A stretch of DNA of 64,000 bases from Chitinophaga costaii (GCF_900094705.1 NZ_FMAR01000012.1:1-64000); one strand, 5' to 3'; counted from the first letter of the stretch, positions 16,187-25,222 are shown. Translations and numbers: made by a program. Notes: generated from the letters alone by a model not told the origin.

Positions 16187-18932
16187 CAGCCACCTTTTGG
16201 CTACAGCTTTATGTTGCAGCGTAAGCATAGGTGTGTCTGCACAGCAGAAAGATACCGCGACCACACAGCCGCGTACCGACACCGTTCCTGCTGCCAACAA
16301 CTTACCTGCTGAAGCTCCCTTTACCTACGCCAGTCCACAAGAATATGAGATCGCAGACATCAGCGTGTCCGGTACACAATACCTGGATAAATCACTGCTC
16401 ATCTCTATCGCAGGCATTTCCCCCGGCGACAAAGTAGTACTGCCCGGCGATCACTTTGCAAAAACCATCCAGTCGCTGTGGAGTCAGCGCCTGTTTGCCA
16501 ACGTGGCCATTAACATTACTAAGATCGAAGGCAATAAGATCTGGCTGGAAATAGCCCTCACGGAGCGTCCCCGCCTGTCTGAATTTGTTTTTCACGGCGT
16601 GAAAAAAACAGAATCGGACGAGATCACCACTAAGGCTTCCCTTCGTAAAGGCAGTGTGGTAACGGAAAGCCTGAAACAAAATACAGTAGGCGTAGTACGC
16701 AAATACTACGCAGAAAAAGGCTACCGCAATATCGGCGTGTCTTTCGAAGAACAGGCAGATCCCCGCCAGACCAACAGTGTAAAACTCATTATCACGATCT
16801 CGAAAGGAGAGAAGGTACATATCCAGAACATCAATATCGTGGGAAATGAGGTGCTGAGCGACGCTTCTCTCAGAAAGAAGATGAAAGGCACCAAAGAGCA
16901 AACCCACTTTACCTTGCACCCCGATGTGGAACATGTGTATGTAGACTCTTCCGACCTGAAAGATACTTACTGGCAAGACTTTGGCTTCCTGGTACCCTCC
17001 CGCACTTTCGAAGAGCTGGATCCTTGGTTCCGTTTTAAATTCTTCAGCTCTTCCAAGTTTAACGACAGTAAGTATGCTGAAGACAAAGACAAGATGCTGG
17101 CCCTCTACAACAGTAAAGGCTACCGCGATGCCGCCATTGTGGATGATACTACCTACTTTACCCGCAACGGTAATATGAACGTGGACATCCGCTTCGAAGA
17201 AGGCAAGAAATATTACTTCGGTAACATAGCCTGGAAAGGCAATACCCGCTATCCCGATTCCCTGCTGAACGTAATCCTGGGCATCAAGAAAGGCGACGTA
17301 TACAACATGGAGCTGTTAGAAAAAAGAATTGGTAAACAATTGTCGCCGGAAGGCGGCGCCGATATCAGTTCCCTGTACATGGACAAGGGTTACCTCTTCT
17401 TCCATATTGATCCTGTGGAAACAGCCATCCGTAAAGACACCATCGACTTTGAACTGAGAATGGTGGAAGGACCGCAGGCCACCATTAAAGAAGTACGCAT
17501 AGCGGGGAACGATAAGACCAACGAACACGTAATCCGCCGTGAGCTACGCACCATTCCCGGTGAAAAATTTAGCCGTGCAGATCTGATGCGTTCACAGCGT
17601 GAAATTTCCGCCCTGGGCTTCTTCAACCCCGAACACGTAGAAATGAACCCGATCCCCCACCTGGAAGATGGTACCGTGGATATCGATTATAAAGTAGAAG
17701 AAAAAGCCAATGACCAGTTAGAACTGTCTGCTGGTTGGGGTGGTTATATAGGTCTTACCGGTACGCTGGGGGTTACTTTCAATAACTTCTCCCTGCGTAA
17801 TATCTTCAATAAAGATACTTGGGACCCCTTGCCGAGCGGCGATGGCCAGAAACTGTCTGTGCGCGTATCTTCCAATGGTAAAGCGTATCGCTCTTACAAC
17901 TTCTCCTTCACCGAACCCTGGCTGGGTGGCAAACACCGCAACCAGTTCTCCGTGAACTTCTATAGCAGTTACCAGAACCCGAACGCGTATTCTGCGGCGA
18001 TCTATGGTAAGGCTATTTCCAACAATGCTTATTTCAAGGTATTGGGTGCTTCCGTTTCTATGGGTAAGTCTTTAAAATGGCCGGATGACTACTTTACCTT
18101 TATTTATGCACTGAACTACCAGCAGTATAAGTTGAAGAACTATAATTACTTTAACATCCCTGGTTTCGATAACGGTACGGCCAATAACTTTAGCATCAAG
18201 CTTACCCTGGCCCGCAGTTCCGTAAGCCAGCCAATTTTCCCAACTTCCGGTTCCAGCTTTAACCTTACGGCGCAGCTTACACCACCTTACTCCATATTTA
18301 ACCCGACTAAGGACTACCGGCAGGAATCGCTGAAAGACCAGTTTAGTTTCATCGAATACCAGAAATACCGTTTTAACTTCGACTGGTATGTGCCGTTGAG
18401 TAAACCCCGTTCAGACAACAAGACCCTGGTACTGCGCCTGGCCGCTAAATACGGTATCATTAGCCGTTATAATAACCGGACAACATTATCTCCGTTTGGC
18501 CGTTTTGAACTGGGTGGAGATGGGTTGAGCAACTTTGCTATCTACGACCGCGACATTATTTCCCAGCGTGGTTACCCGGTATACTACACAAGCGATCCTA
18601 AAGTGAATCCGGAAAACGGGCAGCCTACCGGTTATGAAGGCTTCACGGTTTTCAACAAATACATCATGGAGTTACGCTATCCAATAAGCCTTAACCCCAG
18701 TTCCACCATCTTTGGGCTGGCCTTCCTGGAAGCGGCTAATGGTTACCGTACCGTAGAGGATTACAACCCCTTCCGCCTGCGTCGTTCTGCGGGGCTGGGT
18801 ATGCGTTTCTACCTGCCGATGTTTGGATTGCTCGGGTTCGATTATGGTATTGGTTTCGACCGCCTGCAACCAGGTTCCGGCCTGAAGGATGCGGCCAAGT
18901 TTACCTTCATGCTGGGCTTCGAACCGGAATAA
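16167..18932 (+). CDS. bamA: Outer membrane protein assembly factor BamA
   Basis: A 921-residue Omp85 protein with a signal peptide (about residues 1-25, ending VSAQQ), five POTRA domains (about 55-520; for example EYEIADISVSG, KVHIQNINIVGNE, ATIKEVRIAGND) and a C-terminal barrel. The barrel contains YNFSFTEPWLGG and GGYIGLTGTLGVTFNNF, typical of BamA, and ends in a Phe-rich strand (FTFMLGFEPE). It inserts outer-membrane proteins as the core of the BAM complex. ATG 16167 is preferred to a TTG at 16137 because it starts the signal peptide. It lies inside the end of uppS and is followed by ompH genes encoding chaperones for the same pathway. Confidence 0.96.
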   Translation: MKKLFRSSHLLATALCCSVSIGVSAQQKDTATTQPRTDTVPAANNLPAEAPFTYASPQEYEIADISVSGTQYLDKSLLISIAGISPGDKVVLPGDHFAKTIQSLWSQRLFANVAINITKIEGNKIWLEIALTERPRLSEFVFHGVKKTESDEITTKASLRKGSVVTESLKQNTVGVVRKYYAEKGYRNIGVSFEEQADPRQTNSVKLIITISKGEKVHIQNINIVGNEVLSDASLRKKMKGTKEQTHFTLHPDVEHVYVDSSDLKDTYWQDFGFLVPSRTFEELDPWFRFKFFSSSKFNDSKYAEDKDKMLALYNSKGYRDAAIVDDTTYFTRNGNMNVDIRFEEGKKYYFGNIAWKGNTRYPDSLLNVILGIKKGDVYNMELLEKRIGKQLSPEGGADISSLYMDKGYLFFHIDPVETAIRKDTIDFELRMVEGPQATIKEVRIAGNDKTNEHVIRRELRTIPGEKFSRADLMRSQREISALGFFNPEHVEMNPIPHLEDGTVDIDYKVEEKANDQLELSAGWGGYIGLTGTLGVTFNNFSLRNIFNKDTWDPLPSGDGQKLSVRVSSNGKAYRSYNFSFTEPWLGGKHRNQFSVNFYSSYQNPNAYSAAIYGKAISNNAYFKVLGASVSMGKSLKWPDDYFTFIYALNYQQYKLKNYNYFNIPGFDNGTANNFSIKLTLARSSVSQPIFPTSGSSFNLTAQLTPPYSIFNPTKDYRQESLKDQFSFIEYQKYRFNFDWYVPLSKPRSDNKTLVLRLAAKYGIISRYNNRTTLSPFGRFELGGDGLSNFAIYDRDIISQRGYPVYYTSDPKVNPENGQPTGYEGFTVFNKYIMELRYPISLNPSSTIFGLAFLEAANGYRTVEDYNPFRLRRSAGLGMRFYLPMFGLLGFDYGIGFDRLQPGSGLKDAAKFTFMLGFEPE

Positions 18933-19067
18933 TGACATTGGATTCGACAATAAAATTAATATATTGCAAATCCAATTTCGGGGGCTATCCATTGCCGTGC
19001 TGACAAACAACACAATTGGTGGTGGCCGGAATTGGAACATGGCAAACCTGTTAAACCTGATCGTAGC

Positions 19068-19589
19068 ATGAAAAAATTATTATTCACCGCAGCCCTGGTG
19101 GTTGTATCCGCCCTGGCGGCAAACGCCCAGCGTTACTGCGTTATAGATACTAAATACATCCTGGAGAATATCCCGGATTATAAAGCTGCCCAAAAACAAT
19201 TGGACGCTGTGGCAGACCAATGGCAAAAAGAAATCGACGCCAAGTTTGCCGAAGTAGATAAAATGTATAAGTCGTACCAGGCGGAGCAGGTAATGCTGAC
19301 CGAGGAATTAAAACAAAAACGGCAGGACGACATCGTAGCCCATGAAAAAGAAGCTAAAGCCTTACAGCAAAAGCGTTTTGGCTACCAGGGAGATTTATTT
19401 AAAAAACGAGAGGAGTTGGTAAAGCCCATACAAGATAAGATTTACAATGCCGTGCAGAAAATGGCTGCCAGCCACCTGTACGATTTTGTGCTGGACAAAT
19501 CTGGTGGCGTAACCGTGATCTTCTCCGATCCTAAGTTGGACAAAAGCCAGGATATCCTGACTACACTTGGGGTAAAAGCAGGACAGTAA
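19068..19589 (+). CDS. OmpH/Skp family periplasmic chaperone (copy 1)
   Basis: A 173-residue protein with a signal peptide (MKKLLFTAALVVVSALAANAQ) and an OmpH body: an N-terminal strand around RYCVIDTKYILENIPDY, a long charged coiled coil (about 45-125, KQLDAVADQWQKEIDAKFAEV onward), and a C-terminal strand pair (YDFVLDKSGGVTVIFSDP). Skp/OmpH trimers hold unfolded outer-membrane proteins between Sec and BamA. It follows bamA by 135 bases. It is the most divergent of the three copies here, lacking the IDSSSGILL-type ending of copies 2 and 3. ATG 19068 opens the signal peptide. Confidence 0.93.
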   Translation: MKKLLFTAALVVVSALAANAQRYCVIDTKYILENIPDYKAAQKQLDAVADQWQKEIDAKFAEVDKMYKSYQAEQVMLTEELKQKRQDDIVAHEKEAKALQQKRFGYQGDLFKKREELVKPIQDKIYNAVQKMAASHLYDFVLDKSGGVTVIFSDPKLDKSQDILTTLGVKAGQ

Positions 19590-19620
19590 ACCATAAAGTT
19601 TTTATCACATAAATATGATT

Positions 19621-20130
19621 ATGAAGAAGTACGTAAGTGTTGCCGTTGTAGCTTTGTCTGGCTTGTTCAGTGCAACTGCCATGGCACAAAGCAAAATCGG
19701 CTACATCAATGCCCAGGCGGTAGTGGAAGCTATGCCAGACACCAAAACAGCCCAGGCTTCTCTGCAGTCCTATGCTGAAGACCTGGATAAAGGTGGCAAA
19801 TCGTTGGTAGATGAATACCAGTCTCAGGCCAAGGCTTTTCAAGACTCTTCCGCCAAATGGAGCGCTAATATGCAGCAAGCCAAGGCAGAACAGGTACAGC
19901 AAATCCAGAAGCGTATTGAAGATTACCGCCAGAGCGCAGAACAGAAGATCGATGCCAAGAAATCTGAAGTACTGAAACCCATCTACGACAAGGCCCGCAA
20001 GGCCATCGAAGACGTGGCCAAGGAAAAAGGTTATGGTTATGTAATTGACAGTTCTTCCGGTATCCTGCTCTCTATGCCTCCCGGCGACGACCTGATGGCA
20101 GCGGTGAAAACGAAATTAGGAATTAAATAG
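19621..20130 (+). CDS. OmpH/Skp family periplasmic chaperone (copy 2)
   Basis: A 169-residue paralogue with signal peptide (ending AMAQ), the IGYINAQAVVEAMPD start motif, a long coiled coil, RIEDYRQSAEQKID, and the C-terminal YVIDSSSGILLSMPPGDDLM block. It shares most of its sequence with copy 3, so the two arose by recent duplication. It lies 31 bases after copy 1 and ends before a clear terminator, closing the uppS-bamA-ompH transcript. An ATG at 19615 is an alternative start two codons upstream. Confidence 0.93.
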   Translation: MKKYVSVAVVALSGLFSATAMAQSKIGYINAQAVVEAMPDTKTAQASLQSYAEDLDKGGKSLVDEYQSQAKAFQDSSAKWSANMQQAKAEQVQQIQKRIEDYRQSAEQKIDAKKSEVLKPIYDKARKAIEDVAKEKGYGYVIDSSSGILLSMPPGDDLMAAVKTKLGIK

Positions 20131-20144
20131 CTTTTGATACCAGG

Positions 20145-20173
20145 CGTCCTGCTATAACCGGCAGGACGTTTTT
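20145..20173 (+). terminator. Rho-independent terminator after ompH copy 2
   Basis: CGTCCTGC (20145-20152) pairs perfectly with GCAGGACG (20161-20168) around an eight-base loop and is followed by TTTTT. It separates copy 2 from copy 3. Confidence 0.9.
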
Positions 20174-20212
20174 ATCGTCATGTCGTTTTCGCAGATCCCT
20201 TGCCTGAATACC

Positions 20213-20245
20213 TTTTGCCTGTAAAAAGAACTGTATCTACATTTC
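20213..20245 (+). promoter_or_regulatory. Promoter of ompH copy 3
   Basis: TTTTG (20213-20217), a 20-base spacer and TACATTTC (20238-20245) fit the Bacteroidota consensus with one mismatch in the -7 box. With the terminator at 20145 this suggests that copy 3 is transcribed on its own. Confidence 0.5.
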
Positions 20246-20302
20246 AAGCAATTCCCTTAAATACTAACACAATCAAAGACTTTTTTAAACACTGAAAACA
20301 TC

Positions 20303-20812
20303 ATGAAGAAGTATGCAATGATTGCTGTTGTAGCTGTTGCTGGTCTGACCAGCACCGCTGTAAAAGCACAATCAAAAGTAGGTTACATCAATGCGCAGGC
20401 AGTGATAGAAGCAATGCCGGAAGCAAAAAAAGCAACCGATTCGCTGCAATTGTACCAGGAAAGCCTGGAAAAAGACGGCAAATCCCTGGTGGATGAGTAT
20501 ACTGCCAAAACCAAAGACTTTAACGACAAAGCGGCTTCCATGACTGATAACATGAAAGACCTGAAAGCCCGCGAGATACAGGATATTCAGAAACGTATAG
20601 AAGACTATCGCCAGAGTGCTGAGCAGAAGATAGATCAGCGCCGTAGCGAACTGTTGAAACCCATCTACGACAAGGCTCGCAAAGCCATCGAAGATGCTTC
20701 CAAAGAAAAAGGCTACACCTACGTGATAGATGGTTCTTCAGGCATCCTGCTGGTATCTCCTCCGGGCGATGACCTGATGCCTGCTGTAAAGGTTAAGCTG
20801 GGCATTAAATAA
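20303..20812 (+). CDS. OmpH/Skp family periplasmic chaperone (copy 3)
   Basis: A 169-residue protein nearly collinear with copy 2: signal peptide (ending AVKAQ), VGYINAQAVIEAMPE, a coiled coil with RIEDYRQSAEQKID, LLKPIYDKARKAIED, and a closing YVIDGSSGILLVSPPGDDLM block. Same length as copy 2. It is separated from copy 2 by a terminator and a candidate promoter, so it can be regulated separately. A hairpin follows its stop. The most likely role is a second periplasmic chaperone for barrel or type IX-related outer-membrane proteins. Confidence 0.93.
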   Translation: MKKYAMIAVVAVAGLTSTAVKAQSKVGYINAQAVIEAMPEAKKATDSLQLYQESLEKDGKSLVDEYTAKTKDFNDKAASMTDNMKDLKAREIQDIQKRIEDYRQSAEQKIDQRRSELLKPIYDKARKAIEDASKEKGYTYVIDGSSGILLVSPPGDDLMPAVKVKLGIK

Positions 20813-20832
20813 TAAACTTTTTTGGGATAACA

Positions 20833-20860
20833 AGCGCCCTGCTGCGTAGCGGGGCGCTTT
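20833..20860 (+). terminator. Terminator hairpin after ompH copy 3
   Basis: AGCGCCC (20833-20839) pairs with GGGCGCT (20852-20858), with an inner GCT/AGC pair closing a four-base loop and one mismatch between the two stems. The T tract after it is short and mixed, so termination may be partial. Confidence 0.65.
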
Positions 20861-20958
20861 CCCATTTTCCGGACATGCTGGTCCCGTGCGGCTTTGCCGG
20901 CGTGGCTGCCCGGAAAGCAGGCAGGGGCGGGGCCTTCAAAAATTTTATCCGGCCATCC

Positions 20959-20989
20959 TTTACATTTTAATTTTTTCTCCCTACCTTTG
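20959..20989 (+). promoter_or_regulatory. Promoter of rpmH
   Basis: TACCTTTG (20982-20989, then C) is an exact -7 box; TTTA (20959-20962) stands 19 bases upstream as an imperfect -33 element. The rpmH leader would be about 70 bases long. Confidence 0.55.
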
Positions 20990-21067
20990 CCTTCCGTTTT
21001 AAAACGGGCGATTTGTCCCACGGGGCTTTTTCATCTAGTACAGTACAGGTAAAAACTAAAAAACAAA

Positions 21068-21223
21068 ATGAAACGTACTTTTCAACCGCATAACAGACGC
21101 AGAAAGAGCGTTCATGGCTTCAGAAAGAGAATGGAAACTGCTAACGGCCGTAAAGTATTAGCTTCCCGTAGAGCCAAAGGCCGTAAAAAATTGACTGTTT
21201 CTGACGAACGTAAACTCAAATAA
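21068..21223 (+). CDS. rpmH: 50S ribosomal protein L34
   Basis: A 51-residue, very basic protein beginning [18 protein letters not shown] and ending in SDERKLK, which is unmistakably bacterial L34. It is preceded by a promoter and followed by rnpA and yidD, the usual rpmH-rnpA-yidD order. The conserved MKRTFQP N-terminus fixes the start at 21068. Confidence 0.98.
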   Translation: MKRTFQPHNRRRKSVHGFRKRMETANGRKVLASRRAKGRKKLTVSDERKLK

Positions 21224-21248
21224 GAGTTAGCGGATAAATCTATTTGCC

Positions 21249-21641
21249 ATTAAAACTTATTCTTTTACCAGGGAAGAAAGGTTAAAGAGCAAAAAACTCA
21301 TTGAAACGCTTTTTCGAGAAGGAAAAGCGTTTTCTGTTTTTCCCTACCGCGTCATTTATCTGGTGGGGGGGCTACCCACCCCAGCCTTTCCGGTGCAAGT
21401 GGGTTTCACGGCACCCTCCAGGCATTTCCCCCATGCCGTGGACCGCAACCGGATAAAACGCCTGGGCCGGGAGTGCTGGCGCCTGCAAAAAGCCCCGCTA
21501 TACGCCCATCTCCGCGAACGCCAATTGCAGGTGTCCGTTTTCTTCCTCTACACCGATAAGCAAATCACTGATTACGAAACCCTCTACAAAAAAATGGGAC
21601 AGGCTATAGCACGCCTGGACAAAGTGCTGCTGGAAGCGTAA
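21249..21641 (+). CDS. rnpA: Ribonuclease P protein component, probable ATT start
   Basis: The 130-residue product is RnpA, the protein subunit that helps RNase P RNA trim the 5' leader of tRNA precursors. The RNR signature is present (AVDRNRIKRLGRECWR) and the conserved N-terminus is TYSFTREERLKSKKLIETLF. The frame is open from 21231, but no ATG, GTG or TTG occurs in it before GTG 21363, which would remove the first ~38 conserved residues. The best start is ATT at 21249, giving the normal length; ATA at 21234 is another possibility. It lies 25 bases after rpmH. Confidence 0.88.
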   Translation: MKTYSFTREERLKSKKLIETLFREGKAFSVFPYRVIYLVGGLPTPAFPVQVGFTAPSRHFPHAVDRNRIKRLGRECWRLQKAPLYAHLRERQLQVSVFFLYTDKQITDYETLYKKMGQAIARLDKVLLEA

Positions 21642-21736
21642 GCAGCCCACAGTAAAATGTTAAAATCACCCTTCCAGACATACATCATTCCCCGCTATCC
21701 ATTAACTTTACTACTCATCATCTACCCTACAAGTAA

Positions 21737-21958
21737 ATGGGCCGCTGGTTAGGATATCCTTTTATTTTTCTCATCAAAATTTACCAGTGGGGCATTTCTC
21801 CCCTCCTGGGCAGCAAGTGCCGCTATACGCCCACCTGCTCTGCCTATGGGATCACTGCTATTAAAAAGTACGGCATTTTTAAAGGCGGTTACCTGACCAT
21901 TAAACGCATATTGTCGTGCCACCCCTGGGGCGGTCATGGCTATGATCCGGTGCCGTAA
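21737..21958 (+). CDS. yidD: Membrane protein insertion efficiency factor YidD
   Basis: A 73-residue protein with an amphipathic N-terminal helix ([19 protein letters not shown]), the Cys-containing [11 protein letters not shown] core and the C-terminal [13 protein letters not shown] signature of the YidD family. It is thought to assist YidC in membrane protein insertion on the cytoplasmic face. It follows rnpA as in most bacteria; here yidC itself is not adjacent. Confidence 0.96.
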   Translation: MGRWLGYPFIFLIKIYQWGISPLLGSKCRYTPTCSAYGITAIKKYGIFKGGYLTIKRILSCHPWGGHGYDPVP

Positions 21959-21999
21959 GCCGGGCCATCTATTTCACCACTCACCTTTAATTTAGTCCT

Positions 22000-23667
22000 A
22001 TGCGCAGGTTTCTGCAACGCTCTCAACTTCTGTTTTTCACGGCGGCACTCCTGGTGTTCACCCTGGCAGTATCGTTCAGACGGGAAGATAAATACTTCGA
22101 GATTTCTAAGAACCTCGATATTTTCTCCGCCTTTTACCGGGAGCTGAATACGTATTATGTAGATGATCTCTCCGCCCAGCAGCTCATGTACAAAGGTATA
22201 AACGCCATGCTGGATGAAACAGATCCCTACACCGACTTCATTCCAGAGGAAAACCTGGATGAATTGAAATTCATGGCCACCGGCAAATACGGCGGTGTAG
22301 GCGCTTCTATCAATACCGATAGCAATAAAACTGTCATCAGCGACGTGTACGAAGGTAGCCCCATGTACAAAGCCGGTGTAAAACCAGGCGATATTATCCT
22401 CTCCCTGGACGGGCATAACACGCTGGGCTTAAAACAGGATGATGTAAGTAAACTATTGAAAGGCGCTTCGGGCACTACCCTGGCCATGCGCACCAAAAAC
22501 CCCATTAGCGGGGAGGAGCACGACAGAAAAATTGTGCGCGAAGAGATCAACGTTAAGCCCGTGGCTTTTGCCGGCATGACCCGGGAAGATGTGGGGTATA
22601 TAAAAATGAGCCAGTTCACCGAAAACGGCGGCAACCAGGTGCAGGACGCTTTTGAAAAACTTAAGGCTGCCCACCCTGGTATGAAAGGCCTTATCTTAGA
22701 TTTAAGGGGCAACCCCGGCGGTTTGCTGGAAGAAGCCGTGGCAGTATCCAATATCTTCATTGATAAAAACCGCTTGATCGTGCGTACCAAAGGACGGATC
22801 AAGAATTGGGACCACGATTATAAAACCGAGCGCCAGGCCATAGACCTTACCTTGCCGCTGGTGGTACTAACCAATCATTCTTCCGCCTCCGCTTCCGAAA
22901 TCGTGGCCGGCGCTATCCAGGATCTGGATAGGGGCGTGATCATCGGGCAGCGCTCTTTTGGAAAGGGCCTGGTACAAACCACGCGGACATTGCCTTACAA
23001 CACCAAATTGAAAGTTACGACCGCAAAATATTATACACCCAGTGGCCGCTGTATACAGGCCATCGACTACTCTCACCGCAATGAAGATGGAGAGGCCGAT
23101 TATGTACCCGACTCGCTGCGCAAAAACTTTACCACCCAGCGTGGCCGCGCCGTGCGTGATGGTGGCGGCATAGAGCCGGATGATAAAGTAGAACCCATAT
23201 TCTTAAGCCAGGTGGCCGTAACCTTGCTGCGCCGTCAGTATATTTTCGACTATGCTACGATCTACTACTACGCGCACCCCCAGCAGCCGCAGCCCGCCAC
23301 TTTCTCACTCACAGACGCTGAATTTGATAATTTTGTTCAATTCCTGGACGGCAAGGACTACAGTTATAAAACCCGTAGCGAAGAGGCCCTGGAAACCTTT
23401 GCCAGCACGGCCCGCAAAGAAAAATATTTTGATGCCGTAAGCGCAGAATACCAGTCTTTACAGCAAAAAATGAAACATGACAAAAAACAAGACTTACTGA
23501 AAAATAAAACAGAGATCAGGCACCTGCTCGAAGAGGAAATCGTGAGCCGCTACTACCTGCAACGCGGCCGTATAGAAAAAGGCCTGGCCTGGGATAACGA
23601 TGTAAAGGAGGCCGTGGCAGTGCTGCACAATCCAGCACAGTACACCGCGCTGCTGAAAGGCAAGTAA
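22000..23667 (+). CDS. C-terminal processing peptidase, S41 family
   Basis: A 555-residue serine protease of the CtpA/Tsp type. An N-terminal hydrophobic anchor (about 9-25) places it in the periplasm. A PDZ domain (about 90-175, GVGASINTDSNKTVISDVYEGSPMYKAGVKPGD) precedes the catalytic region: GLILDLRGNPGG, the Ser-containing SSASASE (294-300) and Lys322 in FGKGLVQ, forming the Ser/Lys dyad. About 120 extra residues after the core form a helical C-terminal domain. Such proteases clip C-termini of periplasmic or lipoprotein substrates; the target here is unknown. The gene is 41 bases after yidD. Confidence 0.93.
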   Translation: MRRFLQRSQLLFFTAALLVFTLAVSFRREDKYFEISKNLDIFSAFYRELNTYYVDDLSAQQLMYKGINAMLDETDPYTDFIPEENLDELKFMATGKYGGVGASINTDSNKTVISDVYEGSPMYKAGVKPGDIILSLDGHNTLGLKQDDVSKLLKGASGTTLAMRTKNPISGEEHDRKIVREEINVKPVAFAGMTREDVGYIKMSQFTENGGNQVQDAFEKLKAAHPGMKGLILDLRGNPGGLLEEAVAVSNIFIDKNRLIVRTKGRIKNWDHDYKTERQAIDLTLPLVVLTNHSSASASEIVAGAIQDLDRGVIIGQRSFGKGLVQTTRTLPYNTKLKVTTAKYYTPSGRCIQAIDYSHRNEDGEADYVPDSLRKNFTTQRGRAVRDGGGIEPDDKVEPIFLSQVAVTLLRRQYIFDYATIYYYAHPQQPQPATFSLTDAEFDNFVQFLDGKDYSYKTRSEEALETFASTARKEKYFDAVSAEYQSLQQKMKHDKKQDLLKNKTEIRHLLEEEIVSRYYLQRGRIEKGLAWDNDVKEAVAVLHNPAQYTALLKGK

Positions 23668-23696
23668 TAAATATCCTTTCTGTAAATAGCTCCACT

Positions 23697-24449
23697 ATGA
23701 GGCATAGAATCTTTTACTTTACAGCCCTGGCTGTACTAACCGTAACCGTTTTTGCCATGTTTAGAGAGCCTGGTGGGACACGTCCAACACCGGCAAGGGA
23801 ACAAGCGGCAGACAACCGTCTTACCAGCGGCGAAAAGGCCCAAGGGTGGCAGTTACTTTACAATGGCCATGACTTGCAAGGTTGGCGGCCCTATCAGCAT
23901 CAACCGGGCGATGCCTGGATCTCAGACAAGGGCAGCATCCATTGCCTGGGAACCCATAACGGGCATCACCGTGTGGACCTGCTGAGTGATAGTGTTTACG
24001 AAAATTTTGTATTGGAATTAGACTGGAAAATAGCGCCCCGGGCCAACAGCGGGATTTTATACCTGGTAAATGAAACCCAGGCCGAGCCTTACCAAACCGG
24101 CCCGGAATACCAGCTCATAGACGATGCCGGCTACCCGGAGAAGCTGGAAGCCTGGCAGCAAACTGGCGCTAACTATGCCATGGACCCACCGCTTACCCTG
24201 GCTGCCCACCCCGCCGGCCAGTGGAACCATACCAGCATTTCTGTACAGCATGGTAAAGTGGAACACTGGCTGAATGGTAAGCTGGTTGCCCAATATGAAC
24301 TATGGACATCCACTTGGGAACAGCACAAGGCCACCGGCAAATGGAAAGATACACCCAGCTATGGCGCTATTCACAGTGGCCACCTGGATTTTCAAAACCA
24401 TGGGGATGAAGCCTGGTTTAAGAATGTGAAGCTCAAAAAATTAGGGTAG
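23697..24449 (+). CDS. DUF1080 (3-keto-disaccharide hydrolase-like) protein
   Basis: A 250-residue exported protein with an N-terminal signal or anchor and a single DUF1080 beta-sandwich: WQLLYNGHDLQGWRP, ENFVLELDWKIAPRANSGILYLV, GPEYQLIDD, and a closing GAIHSGHLDFQNHGDEAWFKNVKLKKL. The family includes glycoside hydrolases active on 3-keto-glycosides and is abundant in Bacteroidota and Planctomycetes. It is near the protease, but no sugar oxidoreductase or transporter is adjacent, so the substrate is unknown. It faces the superoxide dismutase across a shared bidirectional terminator. Confidence 0.87.
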   Translation: MRHRIFYFTALAVLTVTVFAMFREPGGTRPTPAREQAADNRLTSGEKAQGWQLLYNGHDLQGWRPYQHQPGDAWISDKGSIHCLGTHNGHHRVDLLSDSVYENFVLELDWKIAPRANSGILYLVNETQAEPYQTGPEYQLIDDAGYPEKLEAWQQTGANYAMDPPLTLAAHPAGQWNHTSISVQHGKVEHWLNGKLVAQYELWTSTWEQHKATGKWKDTPSYGAIHSGHLDFQNHGDEAWFKNVKLKKLG

Positions 24450-24471
24450 TTATCATGTGTACTTGTATCGA

Positions 24472-24522
24472 TATACAAAGAGGAAAGGGCAAACCACCGG
24501 TTTGCCCTTTCCTCTTTGTATA
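24472..24522. terminator. Bidirectional terminator with a perfect 24-bp stem
   Basis: Arms at 24472-24495 and 24499-24522 are perfectly complementary over 24 bases with a three-base loop. The AT-rich stem ends supply a T tract on either strand, so the hairpin can stop both the DUF1080 gene and the convergent superoxide dismutase gene. Confidence 0.9.
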
Positions 24523-24532
24523 ATGCCTTAGC

Positions 24533-25138
24533 TTATTTAGCGGCTTCGAAGCGTTTGGTTACTGCTGCCCAGTTTACTACATTCCAGAAAGCGGCCAGGT
24601 ATTCCGGGCGGCGGTTCTGGTATTTCAGGTAGTAAGCATGTTCCCATACGTCTACGCCCAATATAGGTGTACCTTTTACTTCGGCAACATCCATCAGGGG
24701 GTTATCCTGGTTGGGGGTAGAAGTAACTTCCAGTTTGCCATCTTTTACGATCAGCCATGCCCAGCCGGAACCAAAGCGGGTAGCGCCGGCGGCATTGAAC
24801 TTTTCTTTAAAGGTGTCGAAAGAGCCGAAGGTGCTGGTAATAGCGTCTGCCAGGGCACCGGTAGGCTGGCCGCCAGCATTGGGGCCTATAATCTGCCAGA
24901 AAAAGCTGTGGTTCCAGTGACCGCCGCCGTTGTTGCGTACTGCGGGGCTGATCTTGCCGGCGTTAGCCACCAGCTCTTCGATAGATTTATTTTCGTTTTC
25001 CGTGCCTGCTATCGCTTTGTTCAGGTTGTCTACATAGGCCTGGTGATGTTTGCCATGATGGATTTCCATGGTGGTTTTATCGATATGGGGCTCCAGTGCG
25101 TCTGTAGCATACGGTAAATTCGGAAGTGTAAAAGCCAT
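24533..25138 (-). CDS. Superoxide dismutase, Fe/Mn family
   Basis: A 201-residue cytoplasmic enzyme converting superoxide to hydrogen peroxide and oxygen. Metal ligands are visible: His27 (EIHHGKHH), His77 ([10 protein letters not shown]), Asp163 and His167 (DVWEHAYY). The GGH..NHS..W pattern is closer to manganese or cambialistic enzymes than to strict iron enzymes, but metal use cannot be settled by eye. No export signal. It has its own strong promoter and shares a terminator with the convergent DUF1080 gene. Confidence 0.96.
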   Translation of the reverse strand: MAFTLPNLPYATDALEPHIDKTTMEIHHGKHHQAYVDNLNKAIAGTENENKSIEELVANAGKISPAVRNNGGGHWNHSFFWQIIGPNAGGQPTGALADAITSTFGSFDTFKEKFNAAGATRFGSGWAWLIVKDGKLEVTSTPNQDNPLMDVAEVKGTPILGVDVWEHAYYLKYQNRRPEYLAAFWNVVNWAAVTKRFEAAK

Positions 25139-25192
25139 AACTCTGTTTTTATTATGAATGAATAAAATTACCCGTTATTAAGTGAGGTGCAT

Positions 25193-25222
25193 CAAATTTA
25201 CTGCCTTATGGAGAAGATGCAA
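25193..25222 (-). promoter_or_regulatory. Promoter of superoxide dismutase
   Basis: On the minus strand TTG (25222-25220), exactly 19 bases, then TAAATTTG (25200-25193): a perfect match to the Bacteroidota consensus. The predicted leader is about 45 bases. Confidence 0.8.
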
